A DNA stretch of 64,000 bases from Euborellia annulipes (taxonomy: Eukaryota; Arthropoda; Insecta; Dermaptera; Anisolabididae). Below the pieces are notes generated by a model. That model made no database searches, was not told the DNA's origin, and worked only from the letters and a program-made list of their open reading frames with translations. Below are positions 23,841 through 37,272 of this stretch, piece after piece. The number at the start of each line of letters is the position of its first letter. The stretch's first letter is position 1. Location: the NCBI GenBank assembly GCA_023213315.1, contig JAKCPI010001756.1, positions 223,903-287,902 of the forward strand. Direction: 5' to 3'. A program made the translations under genes and the position numbers.

Positions 23841-25544
23841 TTAATGTTTTGAGAACTTGTGTCTTTGATTTTAAATTTTATTTTATTTTAGAGAAAACTC
23901 ATTTTAAAGTGTATAAAATTTAACAAAATTGGAATAGGTAAAAAATAAATATTCATAAAAAAATTAATTAATATAAAAGTGGAAAATTATCTATAATTAA
24001 ACTTTTATTACATAAAAAAAACTTGTATCGCATATACTCCGAAACTAGTGAACGGATTTTAATACAGTTTTTTTTTTTTTATTTGTAGAGAATTAACCGG
24101 TGGTTATTTTAATTTAGTTTATGGATGGAGATCCTTCTATCTAATGGTTGAATCTCATTTTATTTAGAAACCGAATGTCTCCGGGCCCTTAGACATATTT
24201 ATAGAATTTTTTTGCAGCATTTATAGAAATTTACAAAATAGGGAGATAATTATGAGCTATTTAGATTAGTCATAAAGAATTTTTCTTTTTGATTGGTTAA
24301 ACACTTAATTTAATTTGAGAAACCGTAAAATTCATTTAAAAAAATAAATAAATAAATATATATATACGTATTCAAAAGCTTCCAACTGTAAAAAATATAG
24401 ATATTTTTCTATCTAATTAAAATTTCTAATCAATCTAGATTAATGTTAAATCTCCTATTAAAGCCCATCTGTCTCTTTTCTAATGAACAAACTTTATTTT
24501 ATGATTAATTAGATATTTTATTTAAGAATATATAAAAAGAGGGCTTTTAAATGTCAATTAATTTAAAATAAATCAAATCCAACCTTAATACTCAGCCACA
24601 AATGACGTCACAGTGCGTGCGAGTGATAGACACTTACCTGCAAAAAAAGAAAAAAAAAATTCATATTAATTATCAATTTGTCTTTTCAGATGAAAAAAGA
24701 AATTAAATATGAATAAGATAACAGTTGCTCCTCCCGTTCGTTTTTTGATACGGTTATGTTTGTTTATCAGGTTTGAGTCCTAAAAATTGCTTACCAGTAT
24801 GAAATAAATTTTAATTTTTCTAAAAGATAATTACAATAATATTCAGAATATTTTTTAGTTCTAGTTACCCTAAATTACTTTTCTCAAAAATAAAACCTAG
24901 CCTAAAAAAACTACGTGCGACTATACGGGTGAAATTAAAAAAAAAGTAAGAAAATCGGTCAAGGAGTTTCGGAGTTAATGCGTTAGAAAGAAAAAGTTGA
25001 AGTTAAATCTCATAATTATTTTTCTATAAATAATGATATATAATAAATTTTATTATTTGCCAAACATGAACTTATTTCAATTTTTATCGCAAATTGATTT
25101 ATTAAATTTTATTTTTCTGATGGAAAACGGTAGATAGATACTTCTCATTTTCTTATTATAGTTTTTAGAAACTCAAATTAGGAGATATTGAATTGGAGTG
25201 TGGCATAGTGCACACTTCTTTTTTTTAGATTATGCAAATTTATTAAATTTTTTTAAATTGAAATAATAAAAAAATAAAAAAAAATAATGTAAAAAAATAA
25301 AAAAATAAATAATATGGTTATAAAATTGAACATTAAAAGATGATGAGAGTGAGAAAAAGAGAAAATAAAAAACAGCAAATAGATAAATAAAAAAATTCTC
25401 ATTTCATTGTTAGATGTGTAAGAACATAAATTATATGAAGAAATTTGTTTATGTTTAGGAAATTGTTTTAAAAAATACATTTTCAACTATTTATACACCC
25501 TAACGGTGTTTTTCTACAAGTACAGAACCATCGCCGTGAAATTA

Positions 25545-25925
25545 TCTAATCAATGAAAAAAATCCCATGAAAATCGGTCAATTAGTTTTAGAGTTAATGT
25601 GTTATAAAAAAAGTAAAAATTTAAAATAAATTAAATCTCACATTTATTATTCTATAATTAATGATTTAATTTATTTTTAACAATTGAATAGAAATTTTCC
25701 TAATTAGCTTAAATTCTGCAAAATGTTTTAAATGAATTTACAATTAAATTTCCATAACTAATTGGATACCAATTTTGTAATGCAGAATTTAATAATTATA
25801 GATTAAAATAATCTAATTAAAAATTATTTAAAATTCAAAAATAGACTAATTAGAATTAAAATTAAATTATATATAACTTCGAAACTACTAGTCCGATTTG
25901 AATGGAGTTTTTTTTAACCAGTAGG
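25545..25925. mobile_element. Inverted-repeat element, CCGAAACTAC family
   Basis: AATCCCATGAAAATCGGTCAA (read in two parts at 25560) pairs with TAGTCCGATTTGAATGGAG at 25888-25906. The inner AT-rich arms also pair. Further arms of the family lie near 4270, 8655, 8960, 15745, 22710, 24030, 24930, 35260, 37690, 50585 and 53320. Confidence 0.55.
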
Positions 25926-26339
25926 GAATTTTTTACTCTACCAGTAAATATATATTCTGAAAAAATGACAAAGATATATCGTTATATTTATTTAAATAAA
26001 TAATATCGCTTTTTATTTTATAATTTAACTGTTACATTTAACCTCTTCTTTTTTTCTATTTGATTTTAAATATAGTAACAATACTCCGGAGACACCGTAT
26101 TTATAGAGAGAAAGAATATTTATACTCTTTTTTTTTCTCTTTCTTTCTCTATTTGATGTTGAATTTAAGAAGAAATGAAATTGAAAAACGCATTCGTTCG
26201 ATAAATAGAGGGAAAAATAAATTTCTAGTGAGGTGAGGGGTGAGACCACCACCCAGTAAAAAATAAATAAATCAAATTTTCTGACGAAAGGGAAAGCAGA
26301 AACTAATAAACTTATTCTTAAACTATGATAAACCATTCA

Positions 26340-28250
26340 GTAGTTTAGGAATCCGTGCGGAACAAAATACGACAGCAGAGGAAATGAAGGAGAAGAGGGA
26401 CTAGGTATGAGAGGAAGGAAGAAGTTCTAATCAGTGATGACCCATTCTTGAATAAATTGTGAGTGTTCTTTTGTGAGTGGAAATTCTGCAGAAAGGAAGG
26501 AACGATCTCTTGAAAGCAGATCCTACAGCAGATTCCAGATTGACGCAGAGGCATCAATAGTTATTCAATTTCTCCAATCATTTGTGAGTGGAAAATGTAT
26601 CTGTACAAAGGATGTCTTCTAAGTCATGGAAGCAGTTCCTACTGCAGGTTTCAGAGTCATCAAAGGTCTGTGTGAAGCTTTACGCGGGTGTAAAGTGAGA
26701 TAATTATAGGATTTCTTTTCATTTTCTTAATTTCATTTAAATAAGTATATTCGATTTCTCAATCTGTGAGTTTTCTTTTTTGGGTGAAAAATGTTTATGC
26801 AGAAAGGAAGCAATGATATCTTAAAAGCAGTTCCTACAGCAGATTCGAGATTGACCTAGAGGCATCAATTTTTCTGGAATCATATATACATAAGTATTCT
26901 TTTGGTGGAAAATGTGTCTGCAAAATGGGAAGAAGGGTGTCTTGAAAGGAGCTTCTACAGCCAATTCCAGATTGTTCCAGAGGCATCAAAGGTCTGTGTT
27001 CACATTTACAAGGTGTAGAGTGAGATAATCAAAAGATTTAATTTCTTAATTTGATTATATAGGTACATTCAATTTTTCAAATAATTTGTGAGTTTTGTTT
27101 TATAAGTAAAAAATGTGTCTGCAAAATGGGAGGAAGGAGCTTCTACAACCGATTCCAGTTTGAAAAAGGAGCTCCTAAAGCAGATTCCAGAACGTTCCAG
27201 AGGCTTCAATATTACCGTATATTTGATTTCTCGAATTATTTGTGAGTTTTGTTTTGTCAGTAAAAAATGTGTCTTCAAAAAGGAAGGAAGGAGCTTCTAG
27301 AGCCGATTCCAGATTGATCCAGAGGCATCAAAGGTCTGTGTTAACATTTACAAGGTGTAGAGTGAGATAATTAAAAGATTTAATTTCTTAATTTGATTTA
27401 AATAAGTATATTCAATTTCTATAATCATATGTTAGTTTTCTTTTTTGGGTGAAAAATGTTACAGCAGAAAGGAAGAATGATATCTTAAAAGCAGTTCCTA
27501 CAGCAGATTCTAGATTATCCTAGAAGCATCAATATTTAATTTCCCGAATTATTTGTGAGTGGAAAATGTGTCTGCAAAAAGGGAGGAAGGATGTCTTGAA
27601 AGGAGCTTCTACAGCTGATTCGAGATTGTTCTAAAGGCATCAAAGGTCTGTGTTAACATTTACATGGTGTAGAGTGAGATAGATAATCATAAGATTTAAT
27701 TTCTTAATTTGATTTAAATAAGTATATTCGATTTCTCGAATAATTTGTGAGTTTTGTAAAAAATGTGTGTGCAAAAAGGGAGGAAGGAGCTTCTAGAGCT
27801 GATTCCAGATTGACCCAGAGGCATCAATTTTTCTGAAATCATGTAAGTTTTCTTTTGGGAGTGAAAAATGTGTCTGCAGAAAGGGAAGAAGGAGCTTATA
27901 CAGCTGATTCCAGATTGACCCAGAGACATCAATTTTTCTGGAATCATATGTAAGTTTTCTTTTGGGAGTGAAAAATGTGTCTGCAAAAAGGGAGGAAGGA
28001 GCTTCTACAGCTGATTCCAGATTGACCCAGAGGCATCAATTTTTCTGAAATCATGTAAGTTTTCTTTTGAGAGTGAAAAATGTGCCTGCAGAAAAGGAGG
28101 AAGGAGCTTCTGCAGCTGATTCCAGATTGTTCCAGAGGCATCAAAGGTGTGTGTGAACAATAGGTATATTCGATTTCTATAATCATTTGTTAGTGGAAAA
28201 TGTGTCTGCAGAAAGGAATGATGTCTTGAAAGCAGTTCCTTAAGCAGATT
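26340..28250. repeat. Satellite array of ~105-bp and longer units
   Basis: Recurring words are AGGAAGGAGCTTCTACAGC, GATTCCAGATTGACCCAGAG, GGCATCAA and GTGAAAAATGTGTCTGC. In the most regular part, GCATCAA recurs at 27821, 27926, 28033 and 28138, so the period is 105-107. The 105 period keeps a minus-strand frame open with a 35-residue repeat (MPLGQSGISCRSS...). Divergence and frame breaks elsewhere argue for satellite rather than protein. Confidence 0.7.
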
Positions 28251-29050
28251 GTTCTTTTATTGACAGGACTTTCATCCTAACTTTGGAATGCTTACCAAAT
28301 CAATTATCTCTACTCTATTTTAACTCGCCATTAATTGATTATGTTTGTATATATCTATTTTCATTTTCGTCATCTACTTTTCTTGGGTTTATTGACATAT
28401 TTTCTGTTTTGTTTCAGATCGATATCGAAGCCTGATCTGCGCTTCACACGTTTTATTTTAAATCTTTTTGTAAATATCATGGCTTACTGATATGGACAGA
28501 TGATTAATGATTACGTATATAGGTAGATAATAAAAAAATACCTCATGTAAATTTTATCCATTCATTTTGTAATATTGAGATAAAAAACAAAAATTGATAA
28601 TGCGATTCACTAAGTGTTTACATTTACTTGTACATACATTTAATTAATCAAGAGCAGTGAAATGTATTTAAGTCTCAATTTATAGTTTAACAGCCACGCC
28701 AGCTGATATTGTTAGCTCATCGGACATTAAAGGCCATAATGAGTAGAATAAACATCAACTGTAACAACAACAACAACAAGAACAGAGAGTGAACATGTGT
28801 ATAGAATATTCTATTAGTTAAGCCACTAATCAAATAAAGCAAATTGAGAAAGAAAGCAAAAAAAAAAAAAAATTACGATTCGTTAATACTGGCGTTGAAT
28901 TTCAACAATCAATCAAATCCTGGGTGGGTGTAAAAGTAAATAGAAAAGAATTACGAACTAAAAAAAAAATTTCATTCTTTCAGTTATTGTTAGTGTTATT
29001 TTTTAATATTTTTTTTTTTTTTTAATATTGAATTCACATTATTTATTTGC
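28250..29050. other. No recognisable gene
   Basis: Mixed AT-rich sequence with a CAA run near 28763 and no sustained coding. Confidence 0.4.
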
Positions 29051-29054
29051 TTTT

Positions 29055-29102
29055 GTCCGTGACCCTTAGCTCAGAGGTCCTGGATTCGTTTCCCGTCTCA
29101 AG
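29055..29102 (+). repeat. tRNA-like 3' half with A-rich tail
   Basis: GTGACCCTTAGCTCAGAGGT, then CTGGATTCGTTTCCC and an A run; related to 13020-13085. Confidence 0.35.
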
Positions 29103-29144
29103 GAAAAAAAAAATATTTTAAGTTAATTGAAATAAATTGATTTT

Positions 29145-29808
29145 ACAAGGGGAGTGCATGGACTTCCCCTCACCGTTTTGAACGAAAATTTGTTTATGTA
29201 TGGTAGCCTAGGTGGCTAGATTGGTAGCGTTCATATTTTGTAAACGCAAAATCTCGAGTTCGAATTTTGCCATGTGCAATTTTTTTTTTGTTTCTTTTAT
29301 TTAATTTGCTCTTTTATATTTTGCCTTTATGTATTATTTAAAATTAATGCTAAAATGTAACAAAAAAAATATGTAAATTTATATTGTTAATAATAGTAAT
29401 ATAATTCTCGATTAATATTAAATAATTCCTTATATTATAATTTATTTTTGACAGAAATCATTCGAATTTTCTTTAAATATATGAAACAAAATATTAAAAA
29501 TTAAATTCCAATAATAAAAAAAAAAACTTTTATTTATTTATTAATGTTAAAAAATATTCTCTACAAACAAAAAAAATAGTTTCACTCGACGAGATTTGAG
29601 CTCGTGATCTCGCGTTTATAACGCTAAAAAACTGAGGCTTTTCCAAATGTGATTGTTAGAAACATGTTCGCAAAACTTTAGCATATTTTTTTTTTTTAGA
29701 AGAACGGTGTATTCTCCCGCTTTAACAGAATTTGTTTTTCATTAAGTGGGCTACTACTACACATAAAAAAAATTTTGTTCAAATCGGAGAGGGGAAGGCC
29801 ATGCACTC
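29145..29808. mobile_element. Foldback element with tRNA-like sequences in both arms
   Basis: The left end reads ACAAGGGGAGTGCATGGACTT. The right end carries the complement of GAGTGCATGGCCTTCCCCTC (29785-29808). A tRNA-like unit (29212-29282, plus; box A TAGCCTAGGTGG, box B GAGTTCGAATTTTGCC, then T run) faces a second one on the minus strand at 29580-29640. Same family as 39666-40690. Confidence 0.65.
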
Positions 29809-30837
29809 AAATGGAAAAAAGATCTTATTTACTGAAAATATTGTAAATTTAAAGAGATATCTATAAAAAAAAAGTAATAATGCTATATAACTCATCGATG
29901 GGCTTACATCTTCACTAAGAATTTTTAAATCTTATTTTTTTTTCTTTTGATGATTTATATGAAAATAATAAGACAGTTCAATTTTTTTTTTCTTTTATTT
30001 TATTCTTTTCTTCTTTTTTCTCTTTCTTTTTCTTTTTTAATTAAATTCATTTGTTTGTACAATTTCTTATATAAGAAGAAAGGATTTCACCACCCCCTTT
30101 GCTCCGTTTTCACCATAAATGTTTCCATTTAATATTTATTTCCGGATTAAATTAAAAGTAAGAAGGAAAGAAGAGTTCAATTAAAAATAAAACGTCTCAC
30201 AATTTCTTATATATACAGTATAAATATATATATATATTTCTCTTTTTTTTTTTAATTTAATCAAAAAGAGAAGTAGAATTAAATTATTAAAAAAAAAAAA
30301 AAAAAAAAATGGTGATTTTGTAACTTCTTGAGTCGAAGCAGATAAGGTAATAGCAGAGTCGGTTTCTTCAGTTCCAGTCAACTAGTAAACTTAAACGACT
30401 CATTGATTTAATAAACAAGAACAAATTATAATAAAAAAATATGTTAATTAGCTAACTGAGGTATATGAAGCTAGCAACCTTAATAAAATTATTTAAAATA
30501 AAAAATTAAAATAATTAAAACAAAGGTAATTAAATTTTTAACAAAAAAAAAAAGTTTTGTGTTCCTAATTTCACGCCATAGCTTAGATAACAAACTATTA
30601 TTTAATCTTATAATTAGTTTAACTAGAAGAATAGCTATATTTGAAGAAAAGAGCCTTAATAAAAAAAAATAAAAATAAGAAAATTTTTTTAATAAATAAC
30701 TGATATCCATATTCTAAAAACTACCTTTTTTTTTTGATTAAAATTATAATAAAAACCTGTATGTAAATTTTTTAAGATAAAAAAAATTATTTTGAAGTGA
30801 AGAAAAAGCATGACACGCTTTTTTATTTATTTATTAA

Positions 30838-31010
30838 GTTTCCACGCTTTTATTTTAAGACATGAATATTTTAACAAAATCATTGAAATTAAAATTAACT
30901 AATTTGAAGGTTTCTTCTCGTTTTGCAGATGATTAATTAGGATTTAATGTGTAAAAACAGTTTTGGTCCCAGAGGGTCAGACCTATGGCCGAAACTGTGT
31001 TTTGTAAACA
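30838..31010 (+). repeat. Partial copy of the CACGCTTTTATTTTAA element
   Basis: It shares CCACGCTTTTATTTTAAGAC, GCAGATGATTAATTAGGATTTAATG (in parts) and a GTAAAAACAGTTTTGGTC hairpin with 32616-32905. Confidence 0.55.
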
Positions 31011-31309
31011 AATTTTAAAAGACAAAGGAATGTCGTTAATTAAGAAAAATTTTATTTTTATTTAATTTTAAATGTTTTGGGGGATTAATTACAATCAAAT
31101 TTCTTCAATATTTAAATATTAAATCTAATTTTTTCGTAACCTCACCTGATCACAAGGTCCTTTCTTAAAATCAAGAGCACACTTGCAATGCAACAAAAAA
31201 TATCCCGAATAGTAGTAACCAAATGCGGACAGTGGTGAGGAAGAGCGTCCAGGATACGCAGCTCCCCTTCGGCGTGCCTTCTGGCTAGCTATTCTATATA
31301 TTCTAAAAG

Positions 31310-31440
31310 CAGCCATTTTTTTAATTAAAATGATATACAACATTTATATATTTAAATTTGTTTTAAATTATTATAAATAAGTTTTTTTGTTTGAGATGGA
31401 GAGAAAGCATTTTCCGCCATTTGTATTTCTTAATCACACA
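31310..31440 (-). repeat. Dispersed ~130-bp repeat, minus sense
   Basis: AGCCATTTTTTTAATTAAAATG and a final TTTCCGCCATTTG match the family at 11690 in the same sense. Confidence 0.5.
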
Positions 31441-31489
31441 ATTAATAAACAAAGCAATATAATTAAATTAATAATCTATATATATATAA

Positions 31490-31900
31490 TGGCGGAGTGT
31501 CGGTCTGTCACTCTCTGTTTGACCAACTTCTCGTAATTTTGAAATGATTTCAGAAAATTCAGAATTTGCCCATTAGAAAGCATTGAGTTTTGTCTTGCTT
31601 TATGAAAAATTAAATTTATTTAAATAATTAAATCTTTCAAATAAAAAATAATAAAAATTGTTATATAATTAAATTTTTATTTTTTTCCTTTTGAGATCGG
31701 GGATGTAGTGGATAAAAGAACTCTCCACCATTATAAAGTATGTATAAAAATTTTTTAAATATAAAAGTGTTATTTTTTATAAACCAGAAACGAGTTGACA
31801 GAAAAATTGCGGTACTTGTTTAAGAAAAGGCGAGGGTCCGCCGCAGGGGGCCCGAGCCAGCTGGAGGGAGGCCCGAAGGTGGACGGATCAGCTAGCTCTA
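31490..31900. repeat. Repeat starting ATAATGGCGGAGTGTC, ending in a GC-rich block
   Basis: ATAATGGCGGAGTGTCGGTC resembles 13124 (TAATAGCGGAGTGTCCGTC). The inner part, with GAGATCGGGGATGTAGTGG, recurs at 41560. A GC-rich stretch (GGGTCCGCCGCAGGGGGCCC) lies at 31834-31855. Confidence 0.5.
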
Positions 31901-32615
31901 ATTATATCAATACATAGTATATTAAACAATTTTTCTTTTGTTTTCAAATAATGACAACAATAATTTATTTATTTACATGTAGAAAAGTTAAAATTTATTC
32001 AACAATTTTATATTGACATAAATTTGAAGTGGGTGGTTTATTTTCAAGAGACCTTTAAATAATAATAATAAAGGAGAGAGAGAGAAAAAAAAATATTCTT
32101 GAATATTTGTATTTACAATGTAGAATGGCCTAAAAGCTCCTCTCTGTGTGTGTGGGTGTGTATTTAAATATTCCTTTGAGATAACTTGAAAAAGTAAATA
32201 ATTTATGGCCTGAGCGCGTTTTGAATAAATGATGACAGAGAGCAGCACTGTAGTGTAGAGGCATTCAAAGAGGGCTCTGCTAGTTTAATTAATTCCTATT
32301 TACCAGGGATAAAAACTAAATCATCATCAAGCATGATGATAATCAGTATGATCATTAATGTCATTAAAACGTGGTGCAAAGAGAAAAAAAAATAAAACTA
32401 GCAGCAACACCCGGCTAGGGCGTTTTTTAAAAAAGAGAAGAAAATGAAAAAATCCGTTAACTAGTTACAAAATATTTTAATATTAAAAAAATAAAAATAA
32501 AAACGCTTTTATTTGAAAAGAAAGAAATTAAAATAATTTTGACTTTAAATAAAAGCTATAGTAAGAAATTAATTAAAATACGTTTGTTCATGCAATCTTT
32601 TTATTTAATTAAATT

Positions 32616-32905
32616 TCCACGCTTTTATTTTAAAACAAATATTTTAACAACAATATTGAAATTAAAATTAGCTAATTTAAAGGTTTACTCTTATTTTACA
32701 GATGATCATGTAGGATTTAATGCAATTTTTGTCGGATATTGTAAAAACAGTTTCGGTCGCAGAGGGTAATGACCGAAACTGTTGTAATTTTAGAATAAAA
32801 ATGGCAGATTATATAATATCCAACAGTAATTGCATTTAATACTATTTGATCATCTGCAAAACAAAAGTAAACCTTGAAATCTGTTAATTTTATTAAATTA
32901 ACATC
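32616..32905. mobile_element. Foldback element with CAGTTTCGGTC central hairpin
   Basis: The left arm (32660-32722: AAAGGTTTACT, CAGATGATCAT) is complementary to the right arm (32833-32897: GATCATCTGCAAAAC, AGTAAACCTT). At the centre CAGTTTCGGTC (32748-32758) pairs exactly with GACCGAAACTG (32770-32780). There is no coding. Confidence 0.65.
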
Positions 32906-33770
32906 TAATTATATGAAGATAAATAAAACACAAGGTTAAGTTTCAAAGGGATTTTATATTAGCTTATGCGCATTTCGTCGAGTTAATACGTCATTTTCAG
33001 AGCTATGACACAAACAAACTTAACTAAAATAAAATTAAAAATTAAAATGATGTATTAACGGTAACTAACCTGCATAAGATAAAGCACCCAACTGATTTTA
33101 AATATTATAATAAAATTGAGATAAAAAACATGAATTAATTGTTTAGTCTTAAAGACGCCACCAGAGGGACTTTTGTCGCTTATAACAGATAGAATAAAAA
33201 ATAATAACCTTTTTTTTTTCTCTTTTTCTCTCATGACATAATCTTTAATAAAAATTTCCCTAAACCTGAAAAAAAAAATTCTTTTCATTTTTGGAATGAT
33301 TAATCATCTTTTTTTTTATTTTCAAGAGTTGACATATAATTGATGATAGATTAAAAAATCGATAGGGGAGGAGGAGGAAAGGGAGGTGGAGCGTTTTTTT
33401 TTTTTTTTTTCAATATATATATATATCTCTTTTTTATAGCAAAGGAATTTTTTTTATCAGATTATCGGGCTTAAACTAAAAAAAAAAAAAAAAAAATTGA
33501 ACGATGTTGATTTGCCACAGTCAATAAAAATGCCTTCTGGTTTGACATGAAGGGATCTCTCAACCTCTATCACCTCCTCCTCTCTTACTACATCCATTTT
33601 GCTCATCATCCGCCCTATGGTTTGATCCGTCAGCAAGCATTAAACGGAAGATTCAACAAATCAATAACATGAGATTAAAGAATTCACTCTCTATTTTTTT
33701 ACAGATTAATAAAACCAATTGCGCATTCATATGCCAAAGAAAATATATTTTTAACGAATGTGCTTTGTAT

Positions 33771-34420
33771 TATTATGGGAATTTTTAATTATAGACCATA
33801 TTTTTGTATTAGTTATTTATTAAAAATATAAATATTATACATCGTTTCATCTGTTTATTCTGCAGTCGTTTTCAAGTACTGTGCACTTGCTCCGACTCAA
33901 GGGAATTACGAGCGTTACCTGCATTTTATACACAACGACATCAGCGCCATCTACAGTCATTCCCATGAAGTTAGACTAGTTGCTTCGATGATTGTGTCTA
34001 ACTTAGGGATATGGGAATGAATATAGATGGCGCGAAAATTCGTATCTGATTATACCCACACTCATTCCCATGAAGTTAAACACAATCATCGAAGCAACTA
34101 GTCTAACTTCATGGGAATGAGTGTAGATGGCGCAAAAAATTATATCTAATTTCATAGGAAAGTTAGACTAGTAGCTATTTAACTTCATGGGATGAATGTA
34201 GATGGCGCGAAAATTTGATCTAATTTCATAGGAATGACTGTAGGTGGCGTTGCTAGTTGCTTCGATGATTGAATGGCTGTAGATGGCGCTGATGTCGTTG
34301 TATTTAAAATGCAGCTTACTTGAGTCATGCACAGTACTTGAAAACGTTGTACAGTATTTTTTAATACATAATTAATACAAAATATGATATATTATTAAAA
34401 ATTCCCATAATAATAATATA
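33771..34420. mobile_element. ~650-bp foldback element carrying TAGATGGCGC repeats
   Basis: Outer arms: TATTATTATGGGAATTTTTAA at 33770 pairs with its complement near 34400-34420. Inner arms: TTTTCAAGTACTGTGCA (33869) pairs with TGCACAGTACTTGAAAAC (34328). Inside, GTAGATGGCGC-type words occur six or so times in both senses, with TTCCCATGAAGTTAGACTAG pieces. The whole can form one long nested hairpin. GCCATCTA-type motifs are common in arthropod repeats. Confidence 0.7.
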
Positions 34421-36004
34421 TATTTTCTATTTTTGAAATTAATTTTGAAATAGATATGCTCCAACAAACAGAGATATTAATTTACAAGAGTGTTCGGAAT
34501 TCACTCTCTTTTTTTTTCAAAGATTAATAAAAATAAAAATATAGTTTCTGTTATTGCCATATTTTTTAAAGAATATATATATTTTCTATTTCAAAATATT
34601 CTCCAAAAAACAGAGATATTAATTTATTTTTTGTAACGCACTTATTCCAAAACTTATTTTTCTATATTTAGAGAATTTTCTTCCAACACATTTGTTTTCA
34701 TTTTTATTGTTTCAGCTTTCAATTTAAAATTTGTTAATGGAAAGAAAAAACAAAAAAAAAATTTTTAAATTAACGAAAAGCACTTTAACTTTCTCTCTCT
34801 GTGTTTTGTTAAATCAAATTAATTAATAAATGTGATTTGATTGCGTTTTGTTTGTTTATAGGTAAAGTGGCCTCTTAAAACAAGAGTCAAAAGGGGTGGA
34901 AGGGGGTGGGGAGGGGGGTGGGATTTCAAACAAAATACCTTTGTAATTAATTGAAGGTGAAAGAGAGAGAGAATCCTCTTGACCCTCAATCAGTACATCT
35001 TTGTTTTAGTGACGGTCCTTTGATCTTATTAACCTCACCACTAGAGGTAGAGATAATTAAAAAGAGATATATACCTTAGTTAATAATAATCTCAACTCGG
35101 CCGGATTCTTATTCTTTTTTTTTTTTGGACATGAAAATGTGTGATTTATAATCAAGATAATTTAATTTAAATTAAATTTTTAGAATTTTTTGTTGTTATT
35201 AACAACCTCTTTGTCAAAAATATTAATCATACTAGTAAAATTCTCTACAATTTGCAAAAAACCCCATAAAAATCCGTCAAGTAGTTTCGAAGTTAAAAAA
35301 AAGAATTTAAATTTAAATTAAATCTCACAATTATTATTCTATAATTAATCATAAGCTAAATATTAAATTTAAATTTTCACATTTTTCTCATTTATATAAT
35401 TTTATTTTTATATATCCAAGTTTTCTATTTAGAATTTATAAAATAATCGAATATCGATGACTTCCAATAATCCAATATGATTGAAGAATGTTTAAAAAAT
35501 ATCGAAAGAGAAAGCTAAATAAAAAATAAAAAAATTTATTGAATCTCGCATCTAATACGTATATTATCAGAATTTTTAAACTGATTTTAATTGTTGTTAT
35601 TTTAGATTAAAAATGGCAGAGAATGCTCAAAAAAATATTTCCTAGTTGATTACTCCTTGTGAACAGTGGCATGAAAAAAAACCTAATAACGGTATCTAGC
35701 CTTATCAACAATGTTGGGATTTTTTAATATTAATTATTTATATTCTAATAATTGAGAGATTTAATTGTCTAAATTTAATAAAATTTATATTTTCTACTAA
35801 TTAGTTTCCCAAAAATTTTAATGAGAAATTTAGAAATTTCACAATTAATAAAAGTTTTAATTTAGATAAGTTATGTTTTTTAAATATTCATGTTCTTCTT
35901 ACGTTAGTTATGATAATTTTATGTGATTTTTTATTGTATTGTTATTTTCATAAAAATTTCCAATTTTAATTAATATTATTGTACTATAATGCTACAGTTA
36001 CAAA

Positions 36005-36510
36005 GTTTATTTAGGGGTTCGCTGGTGTAGTGGGCTTCTACAAAGAAAATCCCTGTTCAAATCCTGGGCTTGCGGATTTTTTCAATAAATAAAAATATTT
36101 ATTTAATGTAAACAAATCCCCAATTAAGCACTGGATTGGAATATTGGACCTCACCCCCAGGCAACTCTACGAGAAGAGGAAGTTGCTGAGACATCCCGCC
36201 CTGTGGAAGGGACGCGTAAACGACGTCGGGGCTAAAAGAAGATTCCCTCTCAGTGATACAGTAGGTGTTGAGAGAGTCACTCCTCAACTAGGACATCCTC
36301 CATAGCTTAGAAAAGGTTGGATAAAAGGAACCAGAAATGAGCATTAGTTCACTAACTAGAAACGAAAGCAGGAGGAGTTAGATAAAGGAAATAATGTAAC
36401 TTCAAGGGGTGCCGCTAGAGGGCTACGGCCAGAGGCCGGAGGGTTCGAGGTTATTGCCTTTGTGCACTTAAGCACTTCGGGTAAATAAACGGGGATCTCG
36501 ATAGGAATTT
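36005..36510 (+). mobile_element. SINE-like unit: tRNA-like head plus GC-rich body
   Basis: GCTGGTGTAGTGGGCTTCTAC (box A) and CCTGTTCAAATCCTGGGC (box B) at 36012-36070 are followed by a T run. Then comes a ~400-base block (36110-36510) of clearly higher GC with no convincing frame. Head and body may be independent insertions. Confidence 0.4.
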
Positions 36511-37235
36511 CATATAATAATACAAAGTTTTTTTTTTATTGAATCATGTTTAGAGAAATTTGATGAATTGGACCTCAAATAGGAATTAATTATTATGGAT
36601 TGTTTGTTTTATGGTTAAAAACTTTTTTCAAAGCCTATATAAAAAACAAAATTTTAATAATGTGAATTTTATTCCTTTCTGGAAAATAAGCCTCGATATT
36701 TCAAAATTTCAAAACAAGTCAACGCCCATACATTTATCTAAAATTAAAATTAAAATCTTGTCCTGTATCAAATAAAAAAAAATAGCCAATAATAATTAGT
36801 TATGGAGATATTTCTTTTTCAAATCGGTTCATTAATTTCTGAGATGACGGATTATAGAATTCAAAAATTTGCCCTTAGACAAAAAATTTATTTATTTAAA
36901 TAAATTATATTTTCAAGTTATTCAAATTCATGTTGTTTTTAAGTTATGCTATTTATTCTATTTATTATCTAATTTTCTATCTTGTTATGTTATTTTTATG
37001 TAAATTTTCAATTTAAATTTATTTTATTATACTATGATGTTGCTTCCAAGTTTTTTTTTTTTTTTTTTAGGATTTTTTGCTATTTATCTATTTTACACAA
37101 TATGGGGTAAAAGGGTGAAAATTTGGCAACATCAGATTTTTTATCAAAAAAAAAAGAGTAATTAAAAGAAAAAAAAATATTGGAGAATATTTTTAACGAT
37201 GAAATAAAAAAAGTGCTTACGTAATAATTAACTTT

Positions 37236-37237
37236 TT

Positions 37238-37270
<33 letters not shown>
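37236..37270. repeat. TA microsatellite
   Basis: About 34 bases of alternating TA. Confidence 0.8.

Positions 37271-37272
<2 letters not shown>

Larger units (their letters stand above)
23050..26340. other. Gene-free AT-rich stretch with nested inverted-repeat elements
   Basis: Apart from the two inverted-repeat elements annotated here and single arms near 24030, 24155 and 24950, I see no coding or RNA gene. Confidence 0.5.

Noticed and set aside
26025..26336. 103-residue minus-strand frame
   Set aside because: No domain; contains low-complexity Ser/Arg/Lys-rich runs from T/C-rich DNA and no splice or start context.
36012..36078. Functional tRNA gene
   Set aside because: Box A- and B-like words are present, but I cannot pair an acceptor stem or define an anticodon loop.
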